Positions 55,101 to 63,799 of a DNA stretch of 64,000 nucleotides are shown one piece after another. The stretch's first letter is position 1; each line of letters starts with the position of its first letter. The DNA comes from Haloarcula nitratireducens (GTDB lineage: Archaea; Halobacteriota; Halobacteria; Halobacteriales; Haloarculaceae), in NCBI RefSeq assembly GCF_019599505.1, contig NZ_RKLT01000016.1:5903-69902 (forward strand), read 5' to 3'. The translations under genes and the position numbers were made by a program. The notes under the pieces were generated by a model, which was given only the letters and a program-made list of their open reading frames with translations, searched no databases and was not told the origin of the DNA.

Positions 55101-55667
55101 ATGGACTTTACAGAGACACCTGCCGAGATGCCCGGCGAAGATGAAGAGCCGCCGGATTTCGAGGCATGGGAATCACCCGAGGAGCTGCTGACGGGTGGAC
55201 CGATCAGAGAGCGACTGCTCGATGTCGTTCTGCAGTTGCGGGAGCCAACGAAGGTCTCGGAGATCGCTGCGCGAGCAGATTGTGATACAGAAACGGCCCG
55301 TGAGTATCTCGAGTGGTTTACGACGATGGGCATGGTCCAGGAACTGCCGGGCCGACCAGTTCGCTACAAGCGAAATGAGTCGTATCTGCAGTGGCGGCGA
55401 GTAGAACACATCCGCCAGCAATATTCGCAGAGTGAGATCGTCGAAGAGCTCACAGAGACACTTGCGGCGGCGAAGGAGTATCGACAACGGTTCGATGCGG
55501 AGACGCCAGACAACGTGTCGTTAGTTGCGGCAAGCCACGACGAGGCAGTCGAAGATGTCTGGGAGGCAGTCTCGACGTGGCAAACACTTGAGGAGCGTGC
55601 TGCGTTACTGGATGCGGCACGTCGAAACGATCCGTCAGGTGGGCGTGTGAGCAAAGCTGATGGCTGA
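55101..55667 (+). CDS. Winged-helix protein, DUF7342-like, first gene of a pair
   Basis: 188 residues from the ATG at 55101; a TATA-like TAGATATATATC lies at about 55051, nearly 50 bases upstream. Winged helix TKVSEIAARADCDTETAREYLEWFTTMGMVQELPGRPVRYKRNESYLQWRRVEHI, then helices IVEELTETLAAAKEYRQRFDAETPDNVSL. Its stop overlaps the next gene by 8 bases. It is a paralogue of the 30220 product. The pair has the look of a toxin-antitoxin-like module with this protein as repressor/antitoxin, but no toxicity can be read from sequence. Confidence 0.78.
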   Translation: MDFTETPAEMPGEDEEPPDFEAWESPEELLTGGPIRERLLDVVLQLREPTKVSEIAARADCDTETAREYLEWFTTMGMVQELPGRPVRYKRNESYLQWRRVEHIRQQYSQSEIVEELTETLAAAKEYRQRFDAETPDNVSLVAASHDEAVEDVWEAVSTWQTLEERAALLDAARRNDPSGGRVSKADG

Positions 55668-56088
55668 AGGAACGCCAAGTGGCGCCGGCGGGATCGACAG
55701 TGATATTCTCGAGCGGATTGAGCGGCGTCTTCGCGGGAGTACTCGTTTTTCGGCAGTCAATTACCGACCCGAGTATGCTCCAAATGCGGTCGAAGCGGTG
55801 TTTGATGGCGGCTATTTCCCAGCTGCCATCGAACAGGCGTCACTTCGGATTCGCTGGTATACGACGGATGATTTCAATATTCACTACGCGGAACAGTACC
55901 GTGATCGGGAATCATGGGAGTGTCGCTGGGATCGGCATCCGAATAGCCACAATACCCGGGAACATTTTCATCCACCGCCGAATGCGACAACGCCTGGGAC
56001 CGATATGTCGTTTGGAAGTGATTGGCGAGAGGTGCTATCGCGCGTATTGTCGGAACTGAGTGACCGCATCCAGTCGTTTTGGAAGTGA
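55660..56088 (+). CDS. Partner protein of the DUF7342-like regulator
   Basis: 142 residues. It contains LERIERRLRGSTRFSAVNYRPEYAPNAVEAVFDGGYFP, then IRWYTTDDFNIHYAEQYRDRESWECRWDRHPNSHNTREHFHPPPNA, with a dense His cluster that could bind a metal or act on RNA. Co-translated with the upstream regulator (8-base overlap). I know the type only as a conserved haloarchaeal protein regularly found next to such winged-helix proteins; its activity is not established. Confidence 0.72.
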   Translation: MAEGTPSGAGGIDSDILERIERRLRGSTRFSAVNYRPEYAPNAVEAVFDGGYFPAAIEQASLRIRWYTTDDFNIHYAEQYRDRESWECRWDRHPNSHNTREHFHPPPNATTPGTDMSFGSDWREVLSRVLSELSDRIQSFWK

Positions 56089-56107
56089 AGTCTCACCTGA
56101 CCCGCAG

Positions 56108-56470
56108 GAACCCTTGAGGCCGCCCTCCCTCGCCGGAACGAGGACGCTCACTCCGTTCGCTGTGTTCCGGGCGCGGCGGCGCCGCGCCGGGCTGTCACCC
56201 ATCCGGCACTCGGGCGCCCCCGCGGGATGCTCAAGGACCCGCAACGGCACCGCAGAAGATGTCCCCCGCCAAAGGGAGTGGCAATCGGTGCCTTGGACGA
56301 CCCATTGTCGACGCTGCTCAATGACAGTAAGTGGCTAACCAACGAGAACCCGCTACAGTGTTGGTTAGCAACGACGAGTCACTCTCAGCGATCGCCGTGC
56401 GTTTATCAGAGTTGTTGAGAACCACTGAACACTGAGGCCACGGTCGGTCATGTGCTTGGCTCCGACCGAA
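56108..56470 (+). repeat. Structured GC-rich repeat, copy G
   Basis: Starts GAACCCTTGAGGCCGCCC only 20 bases after the previous stop codon. The outer stem is partly mismatched (GAGGCCGCCC/GGGCGCCCCC). CTAACCAAC (56335-56343) pairs with GTTGGTTAG (56360-56368); a second hairpin CGGTCGG/CCGACCG near 56441-56467 is shared with copy B, with changed bases on both sides. Confidence 0.83.
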
Positions 56471-56485
56471 CTGAGCGTTGTCTCG

Positions 56486-56854
56486 TCACGCGAGATTAGG
56501 TTCTCGAATAGTATATGGCGTCGCCCATTGCAACAGTTGGGCAGCTCGTGCGGCTTTGGCGACGAGCACGTCTTTCAATGTCGGCGGCTGAGCCACTCGA
56601 GTCGATTCAAGTGCACTGTCCGGAAGGCCAAGCGTGTCTATCGGGACATCGTCGGCCGCAAAAACTGGGAGGTGAGTTTCGTCGACCTTCATGACGAGTG
56701 GGTGATCAAGCCGATCAATATCCTTGCCGGTGGCGTATACTTGCTCGTTCGCCGCCTCGTGCTGGTCGCGGGCAATGACGGCGTGCTCACGGTCAGACGG
56801 TTCGACATAGAACCGACCAACATAATAGCCGGCTGAGAACTCTTCCAGTGTCAT
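56486..56854 (-). CDS. DUF5802-like protein
   Basis: 122 residues from the ATG at 56854 (a frame to 56899 adds 15 residues with two tyrosine-rich stretches and is less likely). Sequence FSAGYYVGRFYVEPSDREHAVIARDQHEAANEQVYATGKDIDRLDHPLVMKVDETHLPVFAADDVP matches the haloarchaeal DUF5802 pattern. Cytoplasmic, acidic, function unknown. Confidence 0.8.
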   Translation of the reverse strand: MTLEEFSAGYYVGRFYVEPSDREHAVIARDQHEAANEQVYATGKDIDRLDHPLVMKVDETHLPVFAADDVPIDTLGLPDSALESTRVAQPPTLKDVLVAKAARAAQLLQWATPYTIREPNLA

Positions 56855-56979
56855 ATAATAACATACGTACTGGGTAGCAATAACGTCGTTGGGAAGCAAA
56901 CAGAATTACTTGACAAACTCTGTTCTATCGACGGGCAGCGCAGGCTGAGTGCCGTGAATCGTCCGAAACGACGTCGCCA

Positions 56980-57591
56980 TCACTCTAAGTGATCGTCAAC
57001 CAAAACGACCGCCTCGCCGTCGATCAACACGTCGCTGTCGTCGACAACGGACGTCGAAAGGCGATATTGGTGATCAGCTAACTCCTCGACGATCTCACAT
57101 TCAGCGGTAAGTCGCTCACCGATACCAACCGGGTTGTGAAACTCCAAATCCTGTGAGAGATAGATCGTCAGCCCAGGAAGCCGCGCGAGTGCCGCGCTGA
57201 TGAGGCCACCGGCAAGTGTGCCGTGGCCGATGCGTTCCTGAAAGCGCGTTTGTTCAGCGAACGCCTCGTCAAGATGAAGCGGATTCGTATCACCGCTGGC
57301 AGCGGCGAACTGTCGAACGTCGGTCGCCGCAATTGTCTTCGTGAACTCGACAGAGTCGCCGACCTCGAGTCGCGTTGGATCATGCTCGCTCCGTTCGACA
57401 GCCCATTCTGAGAGTGTCTCACCGGCGCCAATCCGATCGACTGCCTCCCGAGTGGCCTCGTCGGTGTCGGTTAGCTGGACGCCCATCGTCGCAGCGGCCA
57501 CCCGATGAGCCGTGACAACGCTGCTGAACATGTGTGCAGACGTGTCGACCCACGTCGCAAGGAATGGATTCTCGGTTGTATTTGACGCCAT
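56980..57591 (-). CDS. MaoC-family (R)-specific enoyl-CoA hydratase-like protein
   Basis: 203 residues. The hotdog domain (about 80-200) has the hydratase motif DTNPLHLDEAFAEQTRFQERIGHGTLAGGL, with the catalytic Asp and His of MaoC/PhaJ proteins. The N-terminal 75 residues (PFLATWVDTSAHMFSSVV) are unusual and resemble the helix of PhaP/phasin-type proteins found in haloarchaeal PHA loci. It may supply (R)-3-hydroxyacyl-CoA for polyester or lipid metabolism. Stands alone; no phaC or phaE is in the window. Confidence 0.86.
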   Translation of the reverse strand: MASNTTENPFLATWVDTSAHMFSSVVTAHRVAAATMGVQLTDTDEATREAVDRIGAGETLSEWAVERSEHDPTRLEVGDSVEFTKTIAATDVRQFAAASGDTNPLHLDEAFAEQTRFQERIGHGTLAGGLISAALARLPGLTIYLSQDLEFHNPVGIGERLTAECEIVEELADHQYRLSTSVVDDSDVLIDGEAVVLVDDHLE

Positions 57592-57681
57592 GCGTTACCA
57601 ATTAACACAGATAGGTTTTGTTAGGAACAGGGTACCAACCGGCGACTCAGTCTCATCCAGATCGATTGACCGTTCGGCAGT

Positions 57682-57785
57682 TGAGTAGCGCCGACAGCGT
57701 CAGGACCGTTGACGACGCCACGCAAGCGTCAAACATGATATCGGGACCATCACCCAAGCGGATCTCACCGCGGCAGTGTTGATTC
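57682..57785 (+). pseudogene. Fragment of AAA+ ATPase C terminus (6)
   Basis: TTGAGTAGCGCCGACAGCGT, then GTTGACGACGCC and GCGGATCTCACCGCGGCAGT correspond to LSSADIV, VDDAA and DLTAA codons of the other fragments, with small deletions between. Confidence 0.6.
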
Positions 57786-57803
57786 TGGCAGTAGCGAAGA
57801 CAA

Positions 57804-58156
57804 CCCCCCATGTGCGAGATGAACTGCATCTCTGGCCCACGAACACCCCGTGTGCGAAATGAATTCGGAACCCGTTCCCGCTCCAACCCCCCGTATGCGA
57901 AATGAATTGTACACCCAGTTAGCGAACGCCCCCCGTGTGCGAGATGAATTCGGAACCCGTTCCCGCTCCAACCCCCCGTATGCGAAATGAATTGTACACC
58001 CAGTTAGCGAACGCCCCCCGTGTGCGAGATGAATCGGACACCCGGTCAGCAAACACCCCCCGTGTGCGAAATGAAATTGTTCATACTCTTGTCAGACAGA
58101 TATATGATACTGAACTAATGAAGGCGGCGAGACAGACACCTCATGTGCGAGATGAA
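57804..58156 (+). repeat. Iteron-like array, 42-bp period, 7 units plus one outlier
   Basis: Units of the form CCCCCCGTGTGCGAAATGAA start at 57804, 57844, 57887, 57929, 57972, 58014 and 58056, with intervals of 40-43 bases; a decayed unit lies at 58137, two periods further. All have the same orientation. The spacers alternate between two sequences (one with GGAACCCGTTCCCGCTCC, one with TACACCCAGTTAGCGAACG), so the true unit is 84 bases. The repeats resemble the ORB elements beyond (CCCCCCGTGTTCGAtGTG), but with GCGA and ATGAA. About 750 bases upstream of orc1/cdc6. Confidence 0.85.
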
Positions 58157-58195
58157 ATCAGGAACGAAAGCAGACACTTGCTATCCGGATTTTTC

Positions 58196-58314
58196 GAAGA
58201 ACTCGTCGACGACGCCACAATAGCTGCCGCCGAACTTGATACCGACGCGATTACGCGCAACGATCCGATTGCGGCGGTATCCAACTCAATTAGAGCGAGT
58301 AGGCTAATGTCCTA
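58196..58314 (+). pseudogene. Fragment of AAA+ ATPase C terminus (7)
   Basis: Reads FFEELVDDATIAAAELDTDAITRNDPIAAVSNSIRASRLMS with a stop near 58314. The downstream 70 bases match the sequence at 50750-50818. Same family as the other fragments; here it lies between the iteron array and the ORB cluster. Confidence 0.68.
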
Positions 58315-58539
58315 AACTAACTCAACTAGAGCACTATTTTCCAGCCACGCGGCCTCTATCGACTCCCGAACTCGCTGTGCTACTCGATACATACTGTGCG
58401 TCCACCCTACCACCCCTTCACTGCCCCATCTTTCTGCGAGGAGGAACTCTCGCTATTTAGGCGGGGGATGATATCACTCAGCTACCACCTCTGGTGGACA
58501 ACACCGGCACATCACATGCGTCGCTACGCAGCACCAAGT

Positions 58540-58918
58540 AGCAACTCACCCCCCGTGTTCGAAGTGCAAATTCGGATAGACGCCGATAACAATACCAGAG
58601 CGTCGGGTTTACACTTCGATGACGGGGGGTCTGGCTAGATTAAAATACACATCGATAGCGGGGTGTCAGACGCACGGCTTACACTTCGATGACGGGGGGC
58701 GGTTACATACTGCTGAGGAGTACATTACCGGCATACGATAGGCTGCTGGGGATAAATTCGGTTACACTTCGATTTAAGGGTCTGAAAGAATATACTTCGC
58801 TGCCGGTCCACTATCCAAGACACTAAATCGCGACAATACAAGCGGTAGCTCCATCGAATCGCGTGTCTAAACATCGATGGAGGTGAATATTTTTAATGCT
58901 CCAGTATGCAGTACGTGT
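58540..58918. other. Probable replication origin with ORB-like elements
   Basis: ORB-like elements with a G-tract end: 58549-58570 (inverted, CCCCCCGTGTTCGAAGTGCA), 58608-58629 and 58679-58699 (TTACACTTCGATGACGGGGG), a weaker one at 58646-58664 and a partial one at 58761-58780. They lie directly before the orc1/cdc6 gene, the normal place for haloarchaeal origins. The 58780-58880 part is AT-richer and may be the unwinding element. Confidence 0.78.
58886..58897 (+). promoter_or_regulatory. Promoter of orc1/cdc6
   Basis: ATATTTTTAATG at 58887-58898 is centred about 27 bases before the ATG at 58919, giving a leaderless transcript; it favours this start over 58877. Confidence 0.5.
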
Positions 58919-60394
58919 ATGGCCGATAACAATCCAGAGGGAACGGATTACACTCCCCCTGATGAAAACGCTCGGTCTCCTCCCGATAGTGAGCAATCTG
59001 AGCCCACACCCGAGGATGCCGGCAGCGTACTCTCGGAACAGGATGGGAATAGTAATCGAGATGAGGAACCGACGGCGGACAGTACACAGCGGTCGATTCG
59101 AGAGATGCTCGATGATGAAGGCGAAGCATCAGTCTTCGTCAATCGAGATCTCGTCGAGCCAGACACGATTATCGATGAGGAGCGCATTGTCGGCCGCGAC
59201 GACCAGCTCGAATCCGTCGTGTCGTTTCTGAAGCCAACGCTCCAAGGGAATCGGCCGCCGAATATGCTGCTATATGGTCCCGCCGGAACCGGGAAATCGC
59301 TGATCATCGGCGCGGTCACACAACAGATCATCGAGCTCTGTCAGTCGAAAGGCGAACGATTTGGCGTGATCGATATCAACTGCCAGCCGATTAATACCCT
59401 CGACCAGGCAGTCTACGAACTCATCCAGACTGTCGCGATGGACGTTGGTGCAGACATCGGCGTTCCCGAGACAGGCGTTTCGACGAAACGCAAGTATCGA
59501 CGCCTGTACAATCTCATCAACCGACATTACGATTCGGTCATTTTCATTCTCGACGAAATCGACCTGCTCGTTGGTCGCCGGGCTAATGACGAACCCGCCT
59601 ATTCGAAACTCCTGTATCAGTTATCGCGCGCGAGTAACACGGACGAGATCGAAGGCCGCGTGTCGGTCGCCGCGTTGACGAACGACCCGAAGTTCATGGA
59701 GGATATCGATGGGCGTGCGGAGAGTTCATTCAATCCTCGCGACGTCTATTTCCCGGATTATGATGCCACTCAGTTGCGCGAAATCCTTGGCAATCGGCGG
59801 GACGCATTCCGGAAGGATGCATTAGATGATGATGTCATCCCGCTTGTTGCTGCGTTCGCCGCGCAAAGTCACGGGGATGCGCGGAAAGCAATCGATCTAT
59901 TCCGGGGAGCTGGTGACCTCGCCGACGAACGTGGTGACGGGGAAGTTCGCGAGAATCACGTCCGCGAGTCCCAAGAAGAAATTGATAAAGACCGCTCGTT
60001 GAAGCTCGTCGAGGGGCTGACGACCCAAAAGAAGATTTCACTGTATGCCACGGCTGCCGTCGCGAATTACTCGAATCGACCCCGGAGTTCTGTGCCGAGT
60101 CCGGTCGGGTTCACAGTATATCAGTGGGTGACCGACGAACTCGATGCTGACCAGATGACGCGGGAAACCTACGTCAAGTACGTGAAGGAACTCTCCACCT
60201 ATGGGCTGGTCTCGACGGCACGGAAGAGTCGCGGTCGCGGCGGTGGGATGTATATGGAGTTTACATTCACTGGTGATCCGGCGGCGATGATGACCCGGAT
60301 CATCGACGATACGCGCTTGGAAGCGATTGCCGAACAAGAGGAACTCCTTCGGACTGTGATCAACTCCCAGCTCCAGCAGTTCCACGAGCAATAG
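58919..60394 (+). CDS. cdc6: Orc1/Cdc6 replication initiator
   Basis: 491 residues. An acidic, disordered N-terminal 70 residues, then the AAA+ domain with Walker A GPAGTGKS (120-127) and Walker B VIFILDEID (207-215, intact DE), sensor AALTNDPKFMEDIDGRAESSF, and a C-terminal winged helix (about 380-470: VYQWVTDELDADQMTRETYVKYVKELSTYGLVSTARKSRGRGGG). It recognises ORB elements as start site for MCM loading. ORB-like elements lie on both sides of the gene, which supports a functional origin here. Being on the same DNA as a 16S rRNA gene, this is probably a chromosomal origin. Confidence 0.93.
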   Translation: MADNNPEGTDYTPPDENARSPPDSEQSEPTPEDAGSVLSEQDGNSNRDEEPTADSTQRSIREMLDDEGEASVFVNRDLVEPDTIIDEERIVGRDDQLESVVSFLKPTLQGNRPPNMLLYGPAGTGKSLIIGAVTQQIIELCQSKGERFGVIDINCQPINTLDQAVYELIQTVAMDVGADIGVPETGVSTKRKYRRLYNLINRHYDSVIFILDEIDLLVGRRANDEPAYSKLLYQLSRASNTDEIEGRVSVAALTNDPKFMEDIDGRAESSFNPRDVYFPDYDATQLREILGNRRDAFRKDALDDDVIPLVAAFAAQSHGDARKAIDLFRGAGDLADERGDGEVRENHVRESQEEIDKDRSLKLVEGLTTQKKISLYATAAVANYSNRPRSSVPSPVGFTVYQWVTDELDADQMTRETYVKYVKELSTYGLVSTARKSRGRGGGMYMEFTFTGDPAAMMTRIIDDTRLEAIAEQEELLRTVINSQLQQFHEQ

Positions 60395-60978
60395 ACTCAC
60401 CGCGACCTCCATCTCCACTCCTACCCCCCGTGTTCGATGTGTAAACTCGACCGCCGCCGTGGGGTTGTGAGAGCGAAAGACTGTGTCAGCAATGATGTAC
60501 TCGATCTCGTTTTAGGAGAGTGATGGTAGGAGACGAATGAGACAAGACTACTTCAGCGACGATATTCACGAACCCCCTCCCCCCGTCATCGATGTGTAAC
60601 TCGTGGCAGCAGAAGCGTTGCCTCACTACCAGTCCACGATTGAAGCAGTGGAAGAATCTCTATAGAGCCACAGTATAGCACGAAGAAAGCAATTGAGAGT
60701 TCTACTACGGAACGACACTGACGGTCGGTTAGTCGGAATAGTATTCCTTCTAACACTCCCATATAGGCCTAGTGCGGTTATCGTTCCTAGGCTTGGCAAA
60801 TAAAACTTTCCTAGAACATACACATTGCTTATGGAAATCTAATTCGGGTGAGTGAGCAGTTCTCCATGGCATATATCGGTCTCTCGGAGAATTCAGGCAG
60901 TCTTCTCTGTAGACCCCCCATCCCCTCTCGGAGTTTTACACATCGATTGCGGGGGGGGAGAGGGGGTCCCAATATATC
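60395..60978. other. Downstream half of the origin region, ORB-like elements
   Basis: No gene. ORB-like elements at 60424-60445 (CCCCCCGTGTTCGATGTGTA), 60579-60600 (CCCCCCGTCATCGATGTGTA), both inverted relative to the main upstream ones, and 60934-60959 (TTTTACACATCGATTGCGGG, with eight G). The stretch 60700-60850 is AT-rich. Confidence 0.7.
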
Positions 60979-61935
60979 TCAACGAGTCACGTCTACTGGC
61001 TCCATCCGTTCGTCGTACGTGAGCCAGAGCCGATCGTCCTCTAATGGAACTGAGATACGGATACGAAGGGGGTCCTCTGAGAGAAGTTCCTCCTCGAAGT
61101 CGAGGAGCTGGGCTCGTTGTTCGTACGTAGCGAGGTCGAACTCGATCCCATGGTCGTAGAAGAACGCGACTACCGCCGGGTGTCGTGACGGGTAAAATAA
61201 CGTTGGCATACGCCACTGATACTTACACCTCTCACAGACGTGGGAGACGAGCATCCAGAAGATCGACCCGCAATTCTCACAGAACTGGTACTCCTCCCAA
61301 TCCGGCTGATGATCATCACAGACTGAGACCGAGGTAACGGGCATTTCGCCTGCACACTCGGGGCAAACGCCGTCCATCACCAACGCTCGTCGATGAGCGC
61401 CCCAGATTCGATCCGCCTCATTGATCTCGTTCGGTGTCCGATCCCGCAATCCCGACGGCGGGAATTCGGACTTGCTGATTACCCCAGGTGGGAACGATTC
61501 GACGCATCTCGCTTCGCAGTTGGTACATTCCAAATAGCGCCACCCCTCCCGATAGCTCCACTCGGGTTGGCCCCCACAGTACCAACACGAGATGTCCACT
61601 GCCACGGGCTCGATTTCTGGGTCATCAATCGCCGTGCCGGAAAGTAGCATCCTGACGATTCGTTTGCCAGAATCCATCAGCTCGTAGCCCTCTTCTGTCC
61701 GCCGGACGAAGTTGTCCGCAAGCTGATTCAAGTGATAATTGAGGCGACCCGGATCGTCGACGCCGACACGCTCGCGGAGGTCGGCGAACCGAATCGGCGT
61801 TTCGTCTACTGGATCGTCGGCTTCCCAGAGCGCCTGTAATATCGCGAGCCGGGTCTCATCGGAGAGAAGCTGGAAGGCCTCGTTTCCGGTAGCTGGGCCC
61901 GACAGTTCCGTTTTCCTCGGTGGTGGGGGGTTCAT
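60979..61935 (-). CDS. ArsR-type regulator with multiple zinc ribbons
   Basis: 318 residues from the ATG at 61935. The N-terminal winged helix (FQLLSDETRLAILQALWEADD ... RLNYHLNQLADNFVRRTEEGYELMDSG) is ArsR-like. Three CxxC-type zinc sites follow: CWYCGG/CTNCEA, CPECAG, and CENCGS/CERCKY. The C terminus (LRIRISVPLEDDRLWLTYDERM) is strand-rich. The composition suits a DNA-binding repressor whose zinc region senses or binds another partner. Next to the origin but convergent with it. Confidence 0.85.
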   Translation of the reverse strand: MNPPPPRKTELSGPATGNEAFQLLSDETRLAILQALWEADDPVDETPIRFADLRERVGVDDPGRLNYHLNQLADNFVRRTEEGYELMDSGKRIVRMLLSGTAIDDPEIEPVAVDISCWYCGGQPEWSYREGWRYLECTNCEARCVESFPPGVISKSEFPPSGLRDRTPNEINEADRIWGAHRRALVMDGVCPECAGEMPVTSVSVCDDHQPDWEEYQFCENCGSIFWMLVSHVCERCKYQWRMPTLFYPSRHPAVVAFFYDHGIEFDLATYEQRAQLLDFEEELLSEDPLRIRISVPLEDDRLWLTYDERMEPVDVTR

Positions 61936-62166
61936 ACTAGAAAGAGGGGTACGCAGGTAATGACCCTTCTCCCATGGTACCACACCTCACGGCCAAAATA
62001 CTTGCCGAGTGGCGACGAGACGGGCCTCTTCGAGCGAGATATCAACCCCGGTATCATGCATCAGCTCGCGTATAGAAATTCGGTTCGATTGACTTTCCTA
62101 TAGAAATATCGTTCTAATTATGTTTATCTCCATAGCAGTGGATAGTGAAGCTGGAGGTCGACACTC

Positions 62167-62340
62167 GTGGCACAAGCACACAAACTCGATTGCGAAGCGG
62201 CAGCAGCCAATTGCCGATTCATCATTCAATCCGAAGACGAAGCAGAGGCAATCGAGCTGGCCAAGCGACACATGCGAAACGTCCACGGCCAGGACTACAC
62301 GGACGAAGAACTCCGCAGTAAACACCTGAAAATCGTGTGA
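62167..62340 (+). CDS. DUF1059 small protein
   Basis: 57 residues, GTG start, ending in TGA at 62338. The sequence AHKLDCEAAAANCRFIIQSEDEAEAIELAKRHMRNVHG is the DUF1059 pattern with its two conserved Cys and terminal HxxxxHG. Family function unknown; small DUF1059 proteins are abundant in haloarchaea. The methyltransferase gene begins 12 bases after its stop, so the two probably form an operon. Confidence 0.8.
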   Translation: MAQAHKLDCEAAAANCRFIIQSEDEAEAIELAKRHMRNVHGQDYTDEELRSKHLKIV

Positions 62341-62352
62341 GGCAACGAAACA

Positions 62353-63429
62353 ATGGCAACTGATACCCACGCGGATCCGATAAATGAAGAGAAACTGAGC
62401 GAACTCGTGGAGACGTCGCTCGTCGATCTCGGTGCGACGGTTCACGCGGCACTGGCCGTCATCGGCGACGAACTCGGGCTGTACGCGGCACTCGATGATG
62501 CGGGGCCGCTAACCTCCGTTGAGCTCGCCGATGAGACCGACACCGCTGAGCGCTACGTCCGTGAATGGCTGCGTTCACAGGCCGCCGGCGGGTACGTGAC
62601 CTACGACCCCGAGACCGACCGTTACTACCTGACCCCGGAGCAGGCACACATCCTGGCCAACGAGGAAAGTCCCGTATTCATGCCGGGGGCGTTCCAGCTG
62701 GTCGGGTCAGTGGCCAAAATCGGCCCACAACTCAAAGAGGCCTTCCAAACGGGCGAAGGAATCGGTTGGCACGAACATGACGACGACGTGTTCCACGGTA
62801 CGGAACGCTTCTTCGGACCGTCCTACGGGGCGTTCCTCCTTGACTGGATCGCAGCGCTGGATGGTATCGATTCCAGGCTGAAAGCAGGCGGTAAGATCGT
62901 TGACGTGGGGTGTGGTCACGGAGCGCCGACGATCCGCATGGCCGAAGCATACCCCAACTCGACGGTCGTCGGTATCGACTACCACGAAGACTCAATTGCA
63001 GTGGCACGTGAGCGGGCGGAAACCGCAGGCGTGGCCGACCGCGTCACCTTCGAAGTGGCGACCGCCAGGGAGTACTCCGGGACCGACTACGACCTCGTGA
63101 CGATGTTCAACTGCTACCACGACATGGGTGATCCTGTCGGCGTGGCAGCCCACGTCCGGGAGACGATCGGGGAGGATGGATCGTGGATGATCGTCGAACC
63201 GTATGCTGATGACCGGGTCGAAAATAACCTCACCCCGTTTGGCCGTCTTGGATATTCGATTTCGACGCTGGCCTGTACGCCAAATTCGCTCAGTCAGGAT
63301 GTCGGGTACGGACTCGGCGCCCAAGCGGGCGAGGACCAGACGCAAGACGTTGTAACTGAAGGTGGATTCACGCGCTTCCGCCGAGCGGCCGAGACGCCGA
63401 CCAGTCTCGTCTTCGAAGCGAAGCCGTAG
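62353..63429 (+). CDS. SAM-dependent methyltransferase with N-terminal winged helix
   Basis: 358 residues. N-terminal winged-helix dimerisation domain (VHAALAVIGDELGLYAALDDAGPLTSVELADETDTAERYVREWLRSQAAGGYVTYD) as in O-methyltransferases, and a Rossmann domain with SAM motif I VDVGCGHGAP (about residue 181-190) and the acidic end of strand 2 (VVGIDYHE). NCYHDMGDP follows at the position of motif IV. Resembles the large group of plant-type and antibiotic O-methyltransferases; the substrate is not predictable. Confidence 0.87.
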   Translation: MATDTHADPINEEKLSELVETSLVDLGATVHAALAVIGDELGLYAALDDAGPLTSVELADETDTAERYVREWLRSQAAGGYVTYDPETDRYYLTPEQAHILANEESPVFMPGAFQLVGSVAKIGPQLKEAFQTGEGIGWHEHDDDVFHGTERFFGPSYGAFLLDWIAALDGIDSRLKAGGKIVDVGCGHGAPTIRMAEAYPNSTVVGIDYHEDSIAVARERAETAGVADRVTFEVATAREYSGTDYDLVTMFNCYHDMGDPVGVAAHVRETIGEDGSWMIVEPYADDRVENNLTPFGRLGYSISTLACTPNSLSQDVGYGLGAQAGEDQTQDVVTEGGFTRFRRAAETPTSLVFEAKP

Positions 63430-63558
63430 TCCGGACTACCCGTTATTGGAACTATCAATCAGCCATCAATTAGCTTCAGACAGCGAACAGTTCTCCACCG
63501 AGAACGCCCCGCTCATGTCCCATGTGTGGATAGCACAGGGCGGCTTCGAGACCGGCCA

Positions 63559-63566
63559 TTTATATA
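63559..63566 (+). promoter_or_regulatory. rRNA operon promoter (TATA)
   Basis: TTTATATA at 63559-63566 within GCCATTTATATACTCCCC, about 235 bases before the 16S start. Haloarchaeal rrn operons often have several such promoters; this is the only strong one I see after the methyltransferase stop at 63429. Confidence 0.6.
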
Positions 63567-63589
63567 CTCCCCTCCCATCGGATGTGATG

Positions 63590-63799
63590 CGAAGGTCGCC
63601 CCGGGTCGCCCGGGGTGACACGACTCGCCGCGACGCGCGGCGACTCGACAACATGAGGATCTCACCCCTGCGGTCCGCCGTCAAGATGAGATTTGATGTG
63701 AGCCCACGGACCCATACAGTAGTCACCATCGACGTAGGAGTCGATGGGTTACGCTTCCGACGGAGTGCAACCATTTCCGCCGCTGATGTATATCAGCAC
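63590..63799 (+). ncRNA. 16S rRNA leader with hairpins
   Basis: Leader between the TATA box and the 16S gene. It holds two strong hairpins: GTCGCCCCGGG (63595-63605) with CCCGGGGTGAC (63609-63619), and TCGCCGCG (63625-63632) with CGCGGCGA (63636-63643). A short palindrome GCTGATGTATATCAGC is directly before the mature end. The 5' half of the 16S processing stem should lie here, but its partner is beyond the window. Confidence 0.6.

Noticed and set aside
56450..56836. 128-residue plus-strand protein
   Set aside because: Antisense to the DUF5802-like gene and starts within repeat copy G.
57804..58156. CRISPR array
   Set aside because: Repeat units are only ~20 bases, the spacers are not unique but alternate between two sequences, no cas genes are near, and the units resemble origin elements.
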